Part shown: one piece after another, positions 43,409 to 52,810 of the stretch | How positions within the stretch are numbered: the stretch's first letter is position 1 | Layout: every line of letters starts with the position of its first letter | NCBI GenBank assembly: GCA_041738715.1 | Contig: JBGSPI010000003.1 | Span: 1-64,000, forward strand | Origin: Chamaesiphon sp041738715 | Lineage (GTDB): Bacteria > Cyanobacteriota > Cyanobacteriia > Cyanobacteriales > Chamaesiphonaceae | DNA length: 64,000 nucleotides | Reading direction: 5' to 3' | The notes under the pieces: generated by a model | The model's input: the letters and a program-made list of their open reading frames with translations, nothing else | What the model was told of the DNA's origin: nothing | Databases searched by the model: none | Program-made: the position numbers and the translations under genes

Positions 43409-45097
43409 ATGGCAAGCTCCGATCCGCTTAAATCATCACAGCTATCCCGGTTTAGTAGCTTATTTAGTAATCTACGCGGCGATTTAACGGGTGGACTCAC
43501 AGCCGCCGTCGTGGCACTACCCTTAGCTTTAGCCTTTGCCGTCGCCAGTGGCGTAGAACCAAAAGCTGGGCTTTATACAGCGATTGTGGCGGGCATTGTC
43601 GCCGCGATTTTTGGCGGTTCCCCTGTCCAGATTACTGGCCCAACCGGAGCAATGGCAGTCGTACTGGTAGGGATTGTCGCTAAGTATGGCATTGAAAAAG
43701 TTTGGATTGTGGGCGTGATGGCGGGGATCATTCAAATCGCCTTAGGAGTTGCCAAACTCGGACAGCTAGTTAAGTTTATTCCCTATCCAGTCACGGCAGG
43801 TTTTACCAATGGCATTGCCGTAATTATTTTCTGTGGTCAGTTAAATAATTTCTTTGGACTACAACTACCGCGCAGTGAGCATTTTGCCCCAGCACTCTGG
43901 CAAACTGCAACTCATTTAGCCACTGTCAACTGGGCGGCGATTGGATTAGCAACAGTGGTAATTGTCGCCAAACTATTATGGCCGAAGATTAATACAACCA
44001 TCCCAGGTTCTTTAGTCGGGTTGGTATTAGCGACGGGAATAGCTAGTTATTTTCATCTAGATGTACCGACAATTGGAGCTATTCCTCAATCTTTGCCGAT
44101 ACCCCAAGGGATTTCCCACTGGAATAATTTTGGCTTAATTCGGGAACTAATTAACCCAGCATTGGCTTTAGCGGCACTGGGAAGTATTGAATCTTTGCTA
44201 TCGGCGGTGGTAGCTGATGGGATGACTGTGAGTGAAAAACACAATAGCGATCGAGAATTAATTGGTCAAGGTTTGGCAAACATCATTGTCCCATTTTTTG
44301 GGGGAATTCCAGCTACGGGGGCGATCGCTCGGACTGCGGTAAATGTCCGTTCTGGTGGTAAAACTCGCCTGTCTGGGGTAATTCATGGTGTTGCCTTAGC
44401 GATCATCGTCTTAACTTTGGCACCCTTAGCTGCACAGATTCCCCTCGCAGCACTTGCGGGTATTTTGATGGTGGTGAGCATTCGGATGATTGAGTGGGAA
44501 GCGATTGGCTTGCTGATGCGCGCTACCTACTCTGACTTTGCGGTAATGATGCTGACTTGGACAGTGACAATCTTATTTGACTTAGTTTTGGCTGTAGAAG
44601 TGGGATTGATTGCTGCTGGAGTCTTGTTCATCAAACGGATGAGCGAACTAGGTATTGTTAAAATACCTGATACTGAAATATTTCCGCCGGGAATTCCGCT
44701 GGAATTAGGTAAAGAAATTGCCGTTTATCGGGTAGATGGTCCAGTATTTTTTGGGGCAGCAGAAAAGTTTGTCAGTTTTTTGCGAGACCAACCAGAGGTC
44801 AAGTATTTAATTCTCCGATTGCGGTTTGTCCCAAATATGGATACGACGGGGCTAGTTGCTTTGGAGGATATTTATCACGACCTAGAGCGTCATGATTGCC
44901 GTTTGTTGCTGACTGGTTTACAACCTCAAGTTAGACAATTATTAGAGCGTTCGGGATTACTAGATATCATTGGTTTATCAAATTGTTTTGAAACAACCAC
45001 AGATGCGATCTATGCGCTGACACCTTGGATGGAAGCAGGCGTTCAATATCTAAATGATGATTTTAAGCTCAAAGAACTGACAGAATCACAAGAATAA
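43409..45097 (+). CDS. SulP family anion transporter with STAS domain
   Basis: A 562-aa SulP transporter, of the sulfate/bicarbonate group. The membrane part has about 10-14 helices (residues about 30-425), with the signature region GLTAAVVALPLALAFAVASG near 32 and NIIVPFFGGIPATGAIARTAVNVRSG near 290. The C-terminal STAS domain (about 430-555) has LRLRFVPNMDTTGLVALEDI. Cyanobacterial SulP proteins include the sodium-dependent bicarbonate transporter BicA; whether this is BicA or a sulfate transporter is not settled by sequence. No adjacent carbonic anhydrase gene is present. Confidence 0.9.
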   Translation: MASSDPLKSSQLSRFSSLFSNLRGDLTGGLTAAVVALPLALAFAVASGVEPKAGLYTAIVAGIVAAIFGGSPVQITGPTGAMAVVLVGIVAKYGIEKVWIVGVMAGIIQIALGVAKLGQLVKFIPYPVTAGFTNGIAVIIFCGQLNNFFGLQLPRSEHFAPALWQTATHLATVNWAAIGLATVVIVAKLLWPKINTTIPGSLVGLVLATGIASYFHLDVPTIGAIPQSLPIPQGISHWNNFGLIRELINPALALAALGSIESLLSAVVADGMTVSEKHNSDRELIGQGLANIIVPFFGGIPATGAIARTAVNVRSGGKTRLSGVIHGVALAIIVLTLAPLAAQIPLAALAGILMVVSIRMIEWEAIGLLMRATYSDFAVMMLTWTVTILFDLVLAVEVGLIAAGVLFIKRMSELGIVKIPDTEIFPPGIPLELGKEIAVYRVDGPVFFGAAEKFVSFLRDQPEVKYLILRLRFVPNMDTTGLVALEDIYHDLERHDCRLLLTGLQPQVRQLLERSGLLDIIGLSNCFETTTDAIYALTPWMEAGVQYLNDDFKLKELTESQE

Positions 45098-45164
45098 AAG
45101 ATCATTGATGTGTTACCTTAGCAGATACTCCCTTCCCATCATAAGAGTATAGATCGCAGCACCT

Positions 45165-45203
45165 TCTTTTTAACCGCAGAGGCGCAGAGGGCGCAGAGTA
45201 AGG
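45165..45203. repeat. Short tandem GC-rich repeat
   Basis: A GCAGAGG-type unit repeats (core ACCGCAGAGGCGCAGAGGGC, continuing GCAGAG) downstream of the SulP gene. Similar sequences are scattered in many cyanobacterial genomes. Its role is unknown. Confidence 0.6.
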
Positions 45204-45314
45204 AATCTATTGTTTTCAGGCGGGAAGGGAGTAACACACCCGATCGTACTTACGCCTGAGGACTAAAACTATCAACTAAAGTACTAGTAGCTATGTTTTG
45301 AGGCAAGGTGTGAG

Positions 45315-47168
45315 TTAATTAACAGTTGCCATAGCTGATTGCACAAATCGCTTAACTTCACCGCAGGCAATGTAGGACTTGCCATCGGGGGCTGTTTTGA
45401 TTTCATCCACGACGTAGAGCATTCCTTCTTCCCGAATCGAGCGAGGAAACCGCATATTCCAATTCGGTTCGTATCCATCGGCGACGACTCTAGCGCGCAG
45501 TTTGCTGCCATCTTTGACACATTGTACCAATACGCCATCGCCCACAGAATCAGTTGTCGGTAGATCGGCAGCGGTGGCTGGAGCTTTCGCCGCCTTGCCA
45601 GTACTGGCACGAGGAGAGCGATGGTAATTAGCGAAGATATCGACTTCACCTGGTTTTGTCAACCGCGAAATCGTACCTTGGACTCGATAGAAACTACCGT
45701 CGCTGGAAAGTTCTAATTTTTCGACAATATACCGGGCACCCTCAGCCCGAATTGCCCGGGGAAATTGGACATTCTTGGTGACATCATAGCCACTGGAGAG
45801 AACTTTGATCCGCAGTTTTCCACCTTCGCGCAGACAGTGAAGTTCAACACCCGTACCAACTTCAGTTGTCGTTGGCATTGCCGCGACTTCATCTCCGGCG
45901 GTAATGCCTCGCCCCGCGAGATCGCTACGATTGCGACTGAGGGTTTGGTAACTTTGATCTCGAAGTTCTTTTCGCCCAGCATTGCCTAATGCACGTTGGG
46001 CAATCTGATTGGCAAAATATTCAAGTTGATCGATTTCTTCGGCAATTTCAAAGTTTTCGTTGAGTCCTTTACTTTGGAGATCTTGCACTAACTCGCGCAA
46101 TATTTGTTCGGCAGCTTGATGCTTGCCTTGTTCAGCAAGGGTGAGGGCTACTTCTTTAGCTTTGGCGATCTTCAGATGGTTTAATTCGAGAATAACTGCA
46201 CTTGATGCTGAAGTTGCTGATGCTTCGATCGACCCTACAGTAGCGACAATTTCGGTTGTTCCTGATACACTTTGAATAGCACCATCTTGCACCACGTCAG
46301 CCTGGTAGTGTACCTTCAGGATGGGTAATTCGCCCATTGGGGCATTCGCGATCGTCAGGCTCAATCCCAGCAGTTTATCTTCACTTTCATAGAGATCGCC
46401 CAATGTCAATTGAGTTGCCCCGGCATCAGTTTGGCTGACTTGCGCCAGACTCAACGTGTCTACCAGACTAACGCCAGGAGCTAATTCGATCGTCACTACC
46501 AAGTTTTGCCCGACAACTGCGCGTAGACTATCTAACTCAATCCCAAAGACTTCGCTGGCTTCATCGATGCTCTGAATAAAGTAGAAATTACCATTAGCAG
46601 CCCGCGCCATTCCAATTAACAGATCTTCATTGAAACCCTCCCCAAAGCCAAGTGTAGTCGTCGTTACACCTGCTTCAGCTTTTTGCCCTGATGTCGCAGT
46701 CAACACTCTGGGATCGTCAATTCCCACATTGGCGTGTCCATCGGTGAGGAGTAAAACTCGATTGATGCGTTGCACATCCAGATGAGTTTTGACATAATCA
46801 CAACTCTTCAGCCAGCCACCTGACAAATTAGTCAGTCCGCCTGCGCGTACTTGACGAATTGCTTGTTTGAGGGCTGTCTTATTCGCCACCAGTTGGGGTG
46901 GTATGACTGTGTCCACTGCGTCATCATAAACAACGATCGATAGGAGATCGCTCGATTCTAGCCGATCTACCACAGACTCAGCCGCTTGGAGCGCGTGATG
47001 GAGCGGCGACCCAGCCATGGAGCCAGAACGATCGATCGCCAATGAGAGGTTCAGGCTGCGGCGTGGCGATTCTGGGATATCTGCCCGAAACCGGAGCAGG
47101 ATATTGGTAGTTAGATCCTTACCAGTTGGTAAAATTGCTGGATCGAAGTTGCAACTTGTTTTAATCAT
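45315..47168 (-). CDS. von Willebrand factor A domain protein
   Basis: A 617-aa soluble protein. The vWA domain (about 40-220) has a full MIDAS: Asp46-x-Ser48-x-Ser50 in AIDRSGSMAGS, plus the later Thr and Asp positions (LTDGHANVG). A beta-rich middle domain and a helical section (about 330-400) follow. Two tandem copies of a domain of about 75 residues fill the C-terminus (from about 440 and about 540), both with YxVxxxxxxxxGxxYxxxGxxxRxxK and FPRxIRxEG. vWA proteins make metal-dependent protein contacts. A Ser/Thr kinase gene lies 122 bp upstream on the same strand, so regulation by phosphorylation is possible. Confidence 0.85.
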   Translation of the reverse strand: MIKTSCNFDPAILPTGKDLTTNILLRFRADIPESPRRSLNLSLAIDRSGSMAGSPLHHALQAAESVVDRLESSDLLSIVVYDDAVDTVIPPQLVANKTALKQAIRQVRAGGLTNLSGGWLKSCDYVKTHLDVQRINRVLLLTDGHANVGIDDPRVLTATSGQKAEAGVTTTTLGFGEGFNEDLLIGMARAANGNFYFIQSIDEASEVFGIELDSLRAVVGQNLVVTIELAPGVSLVDTLSLAQVSQTDAGATQLTLGDLYESEDKLLGLSLTIANAPMGELPILKVHYQADVVQDGAIQSVSGTTEIVATVGSIEASATSASSAVILELNHLKIAKAKEVALTLAEQGKHQAAEQILRELVQDLQSKGLNENFEIAEEIDQLEYFANQIAQRALGNAGRKELRDQSYQTLSRNRSDLAGRGITAGDEVAAMPTTTEVGTGVELHCLREGGKLRIKVLSSGYDVTKNVQFPRAIRAEGARYIVEKLELSSDGSFYRVQGTISRLTKPGEVDIFANYHRSPRASTGKAAKAPATAADLPTTDSVGDGVLVQCVKDGSKLRARVVADGYEPNWNMRFPRSIREEGMLYVVDEIKTAPDGKSYIACGEVKRFVQSAMATVN

Positions 47169-47290
47169 CTAATCTCCTGAATATGTAGTGACGGGCGATC
47201 GCCTACCGCTCTAATTTTAAGAGTTCCCACCAAACAACTCAAACATCAAACACACTGAAATAATATCAAATACCAGTTAGCCTTCGATCG

Positions 47291-48922
47291 CTATTTGAGA
47301 TCGAATTTCTCTACACTACCCAAAGAATAATCATTCAGATTTAAATTCTTGATCGTTTTACTCAGACGAGTATACACTGCCTCCTTGACTATCAAACCTT
47401 CGGTTTCCTTCCGCATCCCCACGATCACTAGACTGCGTTGAAAAGAGGTTCCAGCGGGATCTCGCTGACAGTTATCTCGCTTGAATTGACCGAGATTAAG
47501 AATTGGATATTCTTTAACCTGAAACAATCGCTTCACGAGGTTTTCTTGAATGGTTTTAGCTCGATTCATCGCCCGTGTTTCTTCTTCTGTCCCTGCTCCT
47601 TCACAAGAAGCCGTCCCTAGGGCGATAATCCGGTTCGGATTATCCATAATTTGGAAAATTCCTTGTTTTTCTAATTCGTCCTTGAGCTTAGAAATCGGAA
47701 AAGTTTGATTTTGCCCTTTGAGTCTGATCCGATCTGCTGAAGCTAATTCCCATTCATAGCGATCGCTCAATACTGCCATATTAATCTGTGCTGATTTACC
47801 CCGTTTATCTGTAGCTGTTAAATAGGGATAATACAGCACATCGCCGATTTTGGTCGGTGTTTGCAGTGGTGGTGGTGGCGGTGGCGGTGCTGGGCGGGGA
47901 CAAAGTTGATTGTGGCTACCCAATCGACAATCAATCCAATCCCGCTGGGAGTGAGCAACAAATCCCGATGAGGTGACAGCCAAGAGTGAACTAGCCAAGA
48001 TGGCATACAATCGCCAGTTATTTACAGGTGGTGCAGCTAGCTGGGCAATAATACAGGCGATCGATTGATGGCGATCCTGTACTTCTGTCATCAGCATTCG
48101 ATCGATTACCTGCCCTAATTGCTCACTAATTACTCGTTCTTGAGCGGCTAAATGCTGTCGCCACAACCATTTATTTGTCTGAAAATCATACAATCTGTCC
48201 GGTGGAATATCAGTCAGCAAATGGATGCAGGTTGCCCCCAGCGCGTAAATATCGCTAGCAGGGTAAGCGACCCCCGCCCGAATCTGTTCCGGCGGTGCAT
48301 AGCCCATCGTGCCGCCAGTTGTCCCCCGCGACATTACGGTGCTATTGAGATGTTTGGACATCCCAAAATCGATCAGTACGATCTCACCATTCTTGCGGCG
48401 CATGATATTCTCTGGTTTAATATCGCGGTGAATTACGCCTCGATCGTGAACGAATTTTAAAATTGGTAATAAATCATCTAGTAATTGGCGGATTTGGGTT
48501 TCGGAATAAGCTCCATGCTGATCTAATTCTTTAAGTAAATTTTGACCATCAATAAATTCTTGAATCAAATAAAATCGGCGGTCTTGTTCTAGATAGGCAA
48601 ATAATTGGGGGATATGGGTAGATTCATGACCCAATCTGTCTAATTGTGCCCCTTCTCGTTGAAATAACTCGATCGATTTTTCAAAGGCTTCTGCATCATC
48701 TAATACTTGTGGCGCCGGAAAAAATTGCTTGATCACACAGCGTTTTTCTTCCGGCATATCTGTATCGATCGCTAAAAAATTTCGACTCATCCCGCCACTA
48801 TCGAGGAATCCAATTGCCCGATAGCGATCTTTGAGCAGCAGCTTATTACCACAAGCTTTACAAATCACTGCCTCTGGTTGATTTTGCGGCTGAGGACAAT
48901 TGGGGTTAAGGCAATAGCTCAT
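47291..48922 (-). CDS. Ser/Thr protein kinase with zinc ribbon
   Basis: A 543-aa kinase. The zinc ribbon at the N-terminus (CLNPNCPQPQNQPEAVICKAC) precedes the kinase domain. That domain has VIHRDIKPEN (catalytic loop), the LIDFGMSKHL (DFG) motif and a normal Gly-rich loop (FLDSGGMSRNF). A transmembrane helix (LYAILASSLLAVTSSGFVA) separates it from a periplasmic or cytoplasmic domain with an OmpA-like look (AMNRAKTIQENLVKRL, CEGAGTEE). It probably phosphorylates a protein partner, and the vWA gene just downstream on the same strand is a candidate partner. Confidence 0.9.
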   Translation of the reverse strand: MSYCLNPNCPQPQNQPEAVICKACGNKLLLKDRYRAIGFLDSGGMSRNFLAIDTDMPEEKRCVIKQFFPAPQVLDDAEAFEKSIELFQREGAQLDRLGHESTHIPQLFAYLEQDRRFYLIQEFIDGQNLLKELDQHGAYSETQIRQLLDDLLPILKFVHDRGVIHRDIKPENIMRRKNGEIVLIDFGMSKHLNSTVMSRGTTGGTMGYAPPEQIRAGVAYPASDIYALGATCIHLLTDIPPDRLYDFQTNKWLWRQHLAAQERVISEQLGQVIDRMLMTEVQDRHQSIACIIAQLAAPPVNNWRLYAILASSLLAVTSSGFVAHSQRDWIDCRLGSHNQLCPRPAPPPPPPPLQTPTKIGDVLYYPYLTATDKRGKSAQINMAVLSDRYEWELASADRIRLKGQNQTFPISKLKDELEKQGIFQIMDNPNRIIALGTASCEGAGTEEETRAMNRAKTIQENLVKRLFQVKEYPILNLGQFKRDNCQRDPAGTSFQRSLVIVGMRKETEGLIVKEAVYTRLSKTIKNLNLNDYSLGSVEKFDLK

Positions 48923-49251
48923 GGAGGTAAGGGATAGTGGCGCAGAATGGTTTTCTCTATCTCTATGCTATGTATAAGATAGCAAAACAAGGGGCTAAAT
49001 ATTGCTTGAGACCGCTGAGTTCTAATAAATGGCTGAGATGTTCAATCACTCTCGCAGCCATTGCCGGATCGCAGATCTATCTCTTGGTATAATTTATCGC
49101 TTACTCGGCAATTTAATTAACCACAAATAAATATCAACTCAACATAATAACAGTTGAAGCATCAAATCGTGCTGCTAAACTGCTCCCATTAGCGAGATAA
49201 TAGAATTTAGTAAGATATGTTACTTATCAAAGCTTAACCGTCAACAGCCCT
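48923..49251. other. Divergent intergenic region, kinase and accD
   Basis: A 329-bp AT-rich spacer with TATAAT-like runs (near 49087), consistent with promoters on both strands. I find no gene and no RNA structure. Confidence 0.4.
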
Positions 49252-50127
49252 ATGTCCCAAATCTCATCCCTCTTCGATTGGTTTGCCGATCGGCAGAAAA
49301 CTAGCCCCAGCATTCAGCAACAACAAGAGCGGGAAATTGCTGATGGGCTGTGGACAAAATGTGAAAAATGTAATGCGATCGCCTACACCAAAGATCTGAT
49401 CGCTAATCAAATGGTTTGCCTGGAATGTGGACACCACAAGCGGGTATCCAGTCACGAACGGATCGCCCAACTCATCGATGCCAATACTTGGCAACCAATG
49501 GATGAACACCTCCAACCCAGCGATCCGCTCAAATTCCGAGATCTTAAAGCTTATGGCGACAGGTTGCGGGATACTCAGCACAAAACTGGATTAACTGATG
49601 CTGTCCTCACTGGTACCGGTAAAATTGAAGGCTCACCCCTGGCTCTGGGTGTAATGGATTTTCGCTTTATGGGCGGGAGTATGGGTTCTGTCGTCGGCGA
49701 AAAACTCACGCGCGCGATTGAATGTGCGACAGAAAACCACATGGCGATCGCGATCGTCTGCGCCTCCGGTGGTGCCAGAATGCAAGAGGGAATGCTCAGT
49801 CTGATGCAAATGGCGAAAATTTCTGCTGCTCTAGAACGACACCGTGAAGCTCGGCTCCTCTATCTCCCAATTCTGACTCATCCCACTACTGGCGGGGTAA
49901 TTGCCAGTTTTGCGATGTTAGGAGATATTATTCTCGCTGAACCCAAAGCGACAATCGGTTTTGCTGGGCGCAGAGTGATCGAACAAACCCTCCGCGAAAA
50001 ACTCCCCGACGACTTCCAAACTTCGGAATACTCTCTCCAAAAGGGTTTCGTTGATAAAATCGTCCCCCGTACTCAACTCAAGCACACTGTGGCTCAGTTG
50101 ATTCGGCTGCATCGAGGCAGGGTTTAG
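49252..50127 (+). CDS. accD: Acetyl-CoA carboxylase carboxyltransferase subunit beta
   Basis: A 291-aa AccD, which with AccA transfers CO2 from carboxybiotin to acetyl-CoA, making malonyl-CoA for fatty acid synthesis. The zinc ribbon is C37-x2-C40 and C56-x2-C59. The carboxyltransferase core has GGSMGSVVGEKLTRAIE, CASGGARMQEG, PTTGGVIASFAMLGD and EPKATIGFAGRRVIEQT. Length is normal. It stands alone, with no accA adjacent, as in many cyanobacteria. Confidence 0.95.
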   Translation: MSQISSLFDWFADRQKTSPSIQQQQEREIADGLWTKCEKCNAIAYTKDLIANQMVCLECGHHKRVSSHERIAQLIDANTWQPMDEHLQPSDPLKFRDLKAYGDRLRDTQHKTGLTDAVLTGTGKIEGSPLALGVMDFRFMGGSMGSVVGEKLTRAIECATENHMAIAIVCASGGARMQEGMLSLMQMAKISAALERHREARLLYLPILTHPTTGGVIASFAMLGDIILAEPKATIGFAGRRVIEQTLREKLPDDFQTSEYSLQKGFVDKIVPRTQLKHTVAQLIRLHRGRV

Positions 50128-50156
50128 GCTTTAGGGTTTAGGGTTTAGGCTTTAGG
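50120..50156. repeat. 7-nt short tandem repeat downstream of accD
   Basis: GGTTTAG/GGCTTTA-type heptamers repeat about five times directly after accD. It resembles a plant telomere motif only by chance; heptanucleotide repeats are frequent in cyanobacteria. It is followed by the palindrome TAGGACGC-TT-GCGTCCTA (50153-50170), which may act as a terminator or as a processing signal. Confidence 0.65.
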
Positions 50157-50170
50157 ACGCTTGCGTCCTA
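50153..50170. terminator. Perfect 8-bp palindrome after accD
   Basis: TAGGACGC (50153-50160) and GCGTCCTA (50163-50170) form a perfect hairpin with a 2-nt centre. It follows accD by 25 bp. No T run follows closely, so terminator action is uncertain. Confidence 0.45.
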
Positions 50171-50361
50171 TCCATTCCCTTTTCCCGACCCCAACCCCTA
50201 GTTTGTAAATTTTTCTTTACTTTATGAGTAAAACTAGAGCGGTTTTGACCGAGATAATGGGATGATATTGGCAATATGAGATAGCTGTGGCTTTAATCTT
50301 GAGTTTAGCTGTGTTGTGTAATTATCATCTTAAATTAAAGTTATCTTTCCGAGGAAGAACC

Positions 50362-50853
50362 ATGCTCAAGCGATTCCTGTTGCTGGCTGTGGCAACCATA
50401 TTGTTTGCATTCCAAACCTTAGTTACCAGTGCTAATGCCATCGAACTTGATGCAGCAACGCGCACAGTCAAATTGAACGACAAGGGTGAAACTGCTACCC
50501 TTACTCTGAAACAAACCAACAAAGGCAGACAGCTATTTGCGTCTACTTGCGCCCAATGTCATGCTGGTGGCGTCACCAAAACTGACTTTAATGTGGGTTT
50601 AAGCCCTGTGGATTTAGCTGGTGCGACACCTCCTCGCGATAACATTGTATCGATGGTGGATTTTATGAAGCACCCGACTACCTACGATGGCGAAACGCCA
50701 ATTGCTGAATTGCATCCTAGCAAGGATAGTGCAGACATCTTCACCGAAATGAAGAACCTCTCTGAGGATGATATGTATGCGATCGCCGGACATATCCTGA
50801 TGCAACCCAAAATTGTCGGTGAGCAATGGGGTGGTGGTAAGACGGTTAGATAG
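50362..50853 (+). CDS. psbV: Cytochrome c-550, PSII extrinsic protein
   Basis: A 163-aa PsbV, a lumenal extrinsic subunit of photosystem II that stabilises the Mn cluster. The signal peptide covers residues 1-26 and ends SANA. The haem site is CAQCH with C63, C66 and H67, and the second axial ligand is probably His104 in FMKHP. The family motifs SPVDLAGATPPRDNIVSMVDFMKHPTTYDG-type are seen. The frame is open from 50287 but ATG at 50362, with GAGGAA 6 bp upstream, gives the normal start. petJ follows on the same strand after about 150 bp. Confidence 0.94.
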   Translation: MLKRFLLLAVATILFAFQTLVTSANAIELDAATRTVKLNDKGETATLTLKQTNKGRQLFASTCAQCHAGGVTKTDFNVGLSPVDLAGATPPRDNIVSMVDFMKHPTTYDGETPIAELHPSKDSADIFTEMKNLSEDDMYAIAGHILMQPKIVGEQWGGGKTVR

Positions 50854-50999
50854 TGACTAACAGATAGTGGCTAGCCGTTCTTGGTTAGCTCACTATGATT
50901 GTTAAAATTTCGATATACAGAGGTACCTGCGTTGCTCAATCCAATCAGCACAGGTAAAATGACTGAGTGATAATTTGTGTTTTTTAGAGGAGAACCGTT

Positions 51000-51332
51000 T
51001 TGAAAAAGTTGATCTCGATTTTCACCCTGGCAATCGCCTTGTTTACCGTTGCCTTTAGCAGCCCTGCTTTGGCTGGCGATGCAGCTAGCGGTGCTAAAAT
51101 CTTTAGTGCCAACTGTGCCGCTTGTCATGCTGGTGGCAACAATGTCATCGTGGCAAACAAGAATTTGAAGAAAGAAGCTTTGGCAGAATATGGGATGAAT
51201 TCGATCCCCGCAATTACTACCCAAGTAACCAATGGTAAAAATGCCATGCCTGCTTTTGGTGGTAGACTGAGTGCTGCTCAAATCGAAGACGTTGCTACCT
51301 ACGTCTTAGAGCAGTCCGAAAAAGGCTGGTAG
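51000..51332 (+). CDS. petJ: Cytochrome c6 (c-553)
   Basis: A 110-aa soluble lumenal electron carrier between cytochrome b6f and photosystem I. The signal peptide is residues 1-25 (SSPALA). The mature protein has CAACH (C39, C42, H43) and the methionine ligand in KNAMPAFGG near 79. TTG at 51000 with AGAGGAG 6 bp upstream is the start; there is no ATG near. It follows psbV, a common order. Confidence 0.94.
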   Translation: MKKLISIFTLAIALFTVAFSSPALAGDAASGAKIFSANCAACHAGGNNVIVANKNLKKEALAEYGMNSIPAITTQVTNGKNAMPAFGGRLSAAQIEDVATYVLEQSEKGW

Positions 51333-51474
51333 TTAAAGTAATAACTTGTGACTAGCGATTAGTAACTAGTTTTTAAAAATAGTGGCTGGTAATTGCTGAC
51401 GGTCGATCGATAATCTGCCTATAATCTTAGGTTATTCTCGATCTCCAAGCGGCAATCGCCAGCCACTTTGAATT

Positions 51475-52701
51475 ATGCTAGATATTAATAAAGTTGCTAA
51501 ACAACTCCCAGGAATCGGCCAGCATTTAGTGAAAGAGAATGCGGCGAATCAGCAAAGATTACAATTAGCCATGACATCGCTCCACCAAGCGATCAATCGC
51601 CAAGCAGAACTAGCTCAAATTCAGCAACAGTGGGGCAATCGCCTCTTTTTTAATACCTCTATTCCTGTCGAACCCCTCGATACGCGGATTGATATTGCCG
51701 CTCCACCACCCCAACAAACTGTTTTAGCCACAGATGGCTCCCAAATTGCCCCTAGCCATCATGAAATTGCCTATTGCTACTTAATTAACGTTGGGAGGGT
51801 AATGATTCACTACGGGCAGAATTTACACCCACTCTTAGACAGTATTCCCGAAGTATTCTATCAGCAAGAAGATTTATACATCTCCCGTCAATGGGGGATT
51901 AGTACCGAAGAATGGTTGGGTTATCGCCGAGCAGTTTCAGAAGCAACAGTCCTGGCAGAATTGGGCTGTAACTGGGTCAATCCACCCTTTACCTTTGATC
52001 GAACAGATCCAGTTTTAGACCCGATCAAGCCCACTGTACCCACCTTAGCGATGGTGGATGGTTCCCTAGTCTATTGGTTTCTCGAACAATTACCGACAGA
52101 TGCACGAGAGATGATTCTCAATCCGATCCTCGCAGCCTGGGAAGAGTTGCGGGTAGCCGGAATTCCGATCGTCGGTTATCTGAGTTCCTCCCGCAGTATT
52201 GACAATCTCAACCTGCTGAGGTTACTAACTTGTCCCCACGAAGTACCCGATTGTCCGCTTCACTGTGCCGATTTGAGTCGTCTCCCCTGTCAACAGTTTG
52301 AGGGGGTACGAGACACTACCCTGTGGAATACGCAGTTATCTCCAGGACAACGGAGTTGTTGGTGGCAAAGTACCGCCAAAATTTTAGACTGGTATGACGA
52401 TCGACACAAGATTTATTTCTGCTATCTCCATGTGGGGCAAGAAATCGCCCGCGTGGAAGTCCCCGCCTGGGTAGCTGAAGATGAGGCTTTATCCAGCATT
52501 GCCCTCAGCCTGACGATCTCGCAAGTCAATAAGGGTTATGGTTATCCTGTCGCCCTAGCGGAAGCGCACAATCAAGCCGTAGTCAGAGGTGCAGATCGAT
52601 CGAGCTTTTTCGCGCTGCTCGAACAAGAATTAATTAAAACTGGACTAAAGAATGTCGGGACATCCTACAAAGAGACGAGAAAACGCGGGAGCATTGCTTA
52701 A
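51475..52701 (+). CDS. NurA-domain nuclease family protein
   Basis: A 408-aa NurA-domain protein. The nuclease motif ATDGSQI (near 87) matches NurA, where two acidic residues (the first in TDGSQ, the second in AMVDGSLVYWFLE near 198) bind metal. NurA in archaea resects DNA ends with HerA and Mre11-Rad50; in cyanobacteria it stands without HerA. The HGQ-like C-terminus and helical insertions are within normal range. It is followed by a hairpin shared with convergent psaL. Confidence 0.85.
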   Translation: MLDINKVAKQLPGIGQHLVKENAANQQRLQLAMTSLHQAINRQAELAQIQQQWGNRLFFNTSIPVEPLDTRIDIAAPPPQQTVLATDGSQIAPSHHEIAYCYLINVGRVMIHYGQNLHPLLDSIPEVFYQQEDLYISRQWGISTEEWLGYRRAVSEATVLAELGCNWVNPPFTFDRTDPVLDPIKPTVPTLAMVDGSLVYWFLEQLPTDAREMILNPILAAWEELRVAGIPIVGYLSSSRSIDNLNLLRLLTCPHEVPDCPLHCADLSRLPCQQFEGVRDTTLWNTQLSPGQRSCWWQSTAKILDWYDDRHKIYFCYLHVGQEIARVEVPAWVAEDEALSSIALSLTISQVNKGYGYPVALAEAHNQAVVRGADRSSFFALLEQELIKTGLKNVGTSYKETRKRGSIA

Positions 52702-52748
52702 CATAATCTCTCTCGATCGAGAACTTGGTACCATGACCAAACAAAATA

Positions 52749-52773
52749 CCCTATCTTCAACTTGAAGACAGGG
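52749..52773 (-). terminator. Intrinsic terminator of psaL
   Basis: CCCTATCTTCAA (52749-52760) and TTGAAGACAGGG (52762-52773) pair with one mismatch. On the reverse strand a T-rich run (TATTTTGTTTGG) follows. It lies 38 bp after the psaL stop and between convergent genes, so it may serve both nurA-like and psaL ends. Confidence 0.7.
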
Positions 52774-52810
52774 CAATGGGGAATTACTAATAAGTTAATT
52801 ATGTCGAAAC

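Noticed and set aside
45284..45649. A 121-codon reverse frame inside the vWA gene
   Set aside because: Shadow of the vWA reading frame in the same direction.
50120..50156. TTTAGGG-type repeat as a telomere-like array
   Set aside because: The window is a bacterial chromosome and the array has about five imperfect copies; it is an ordinary heptanucleotide repeat.
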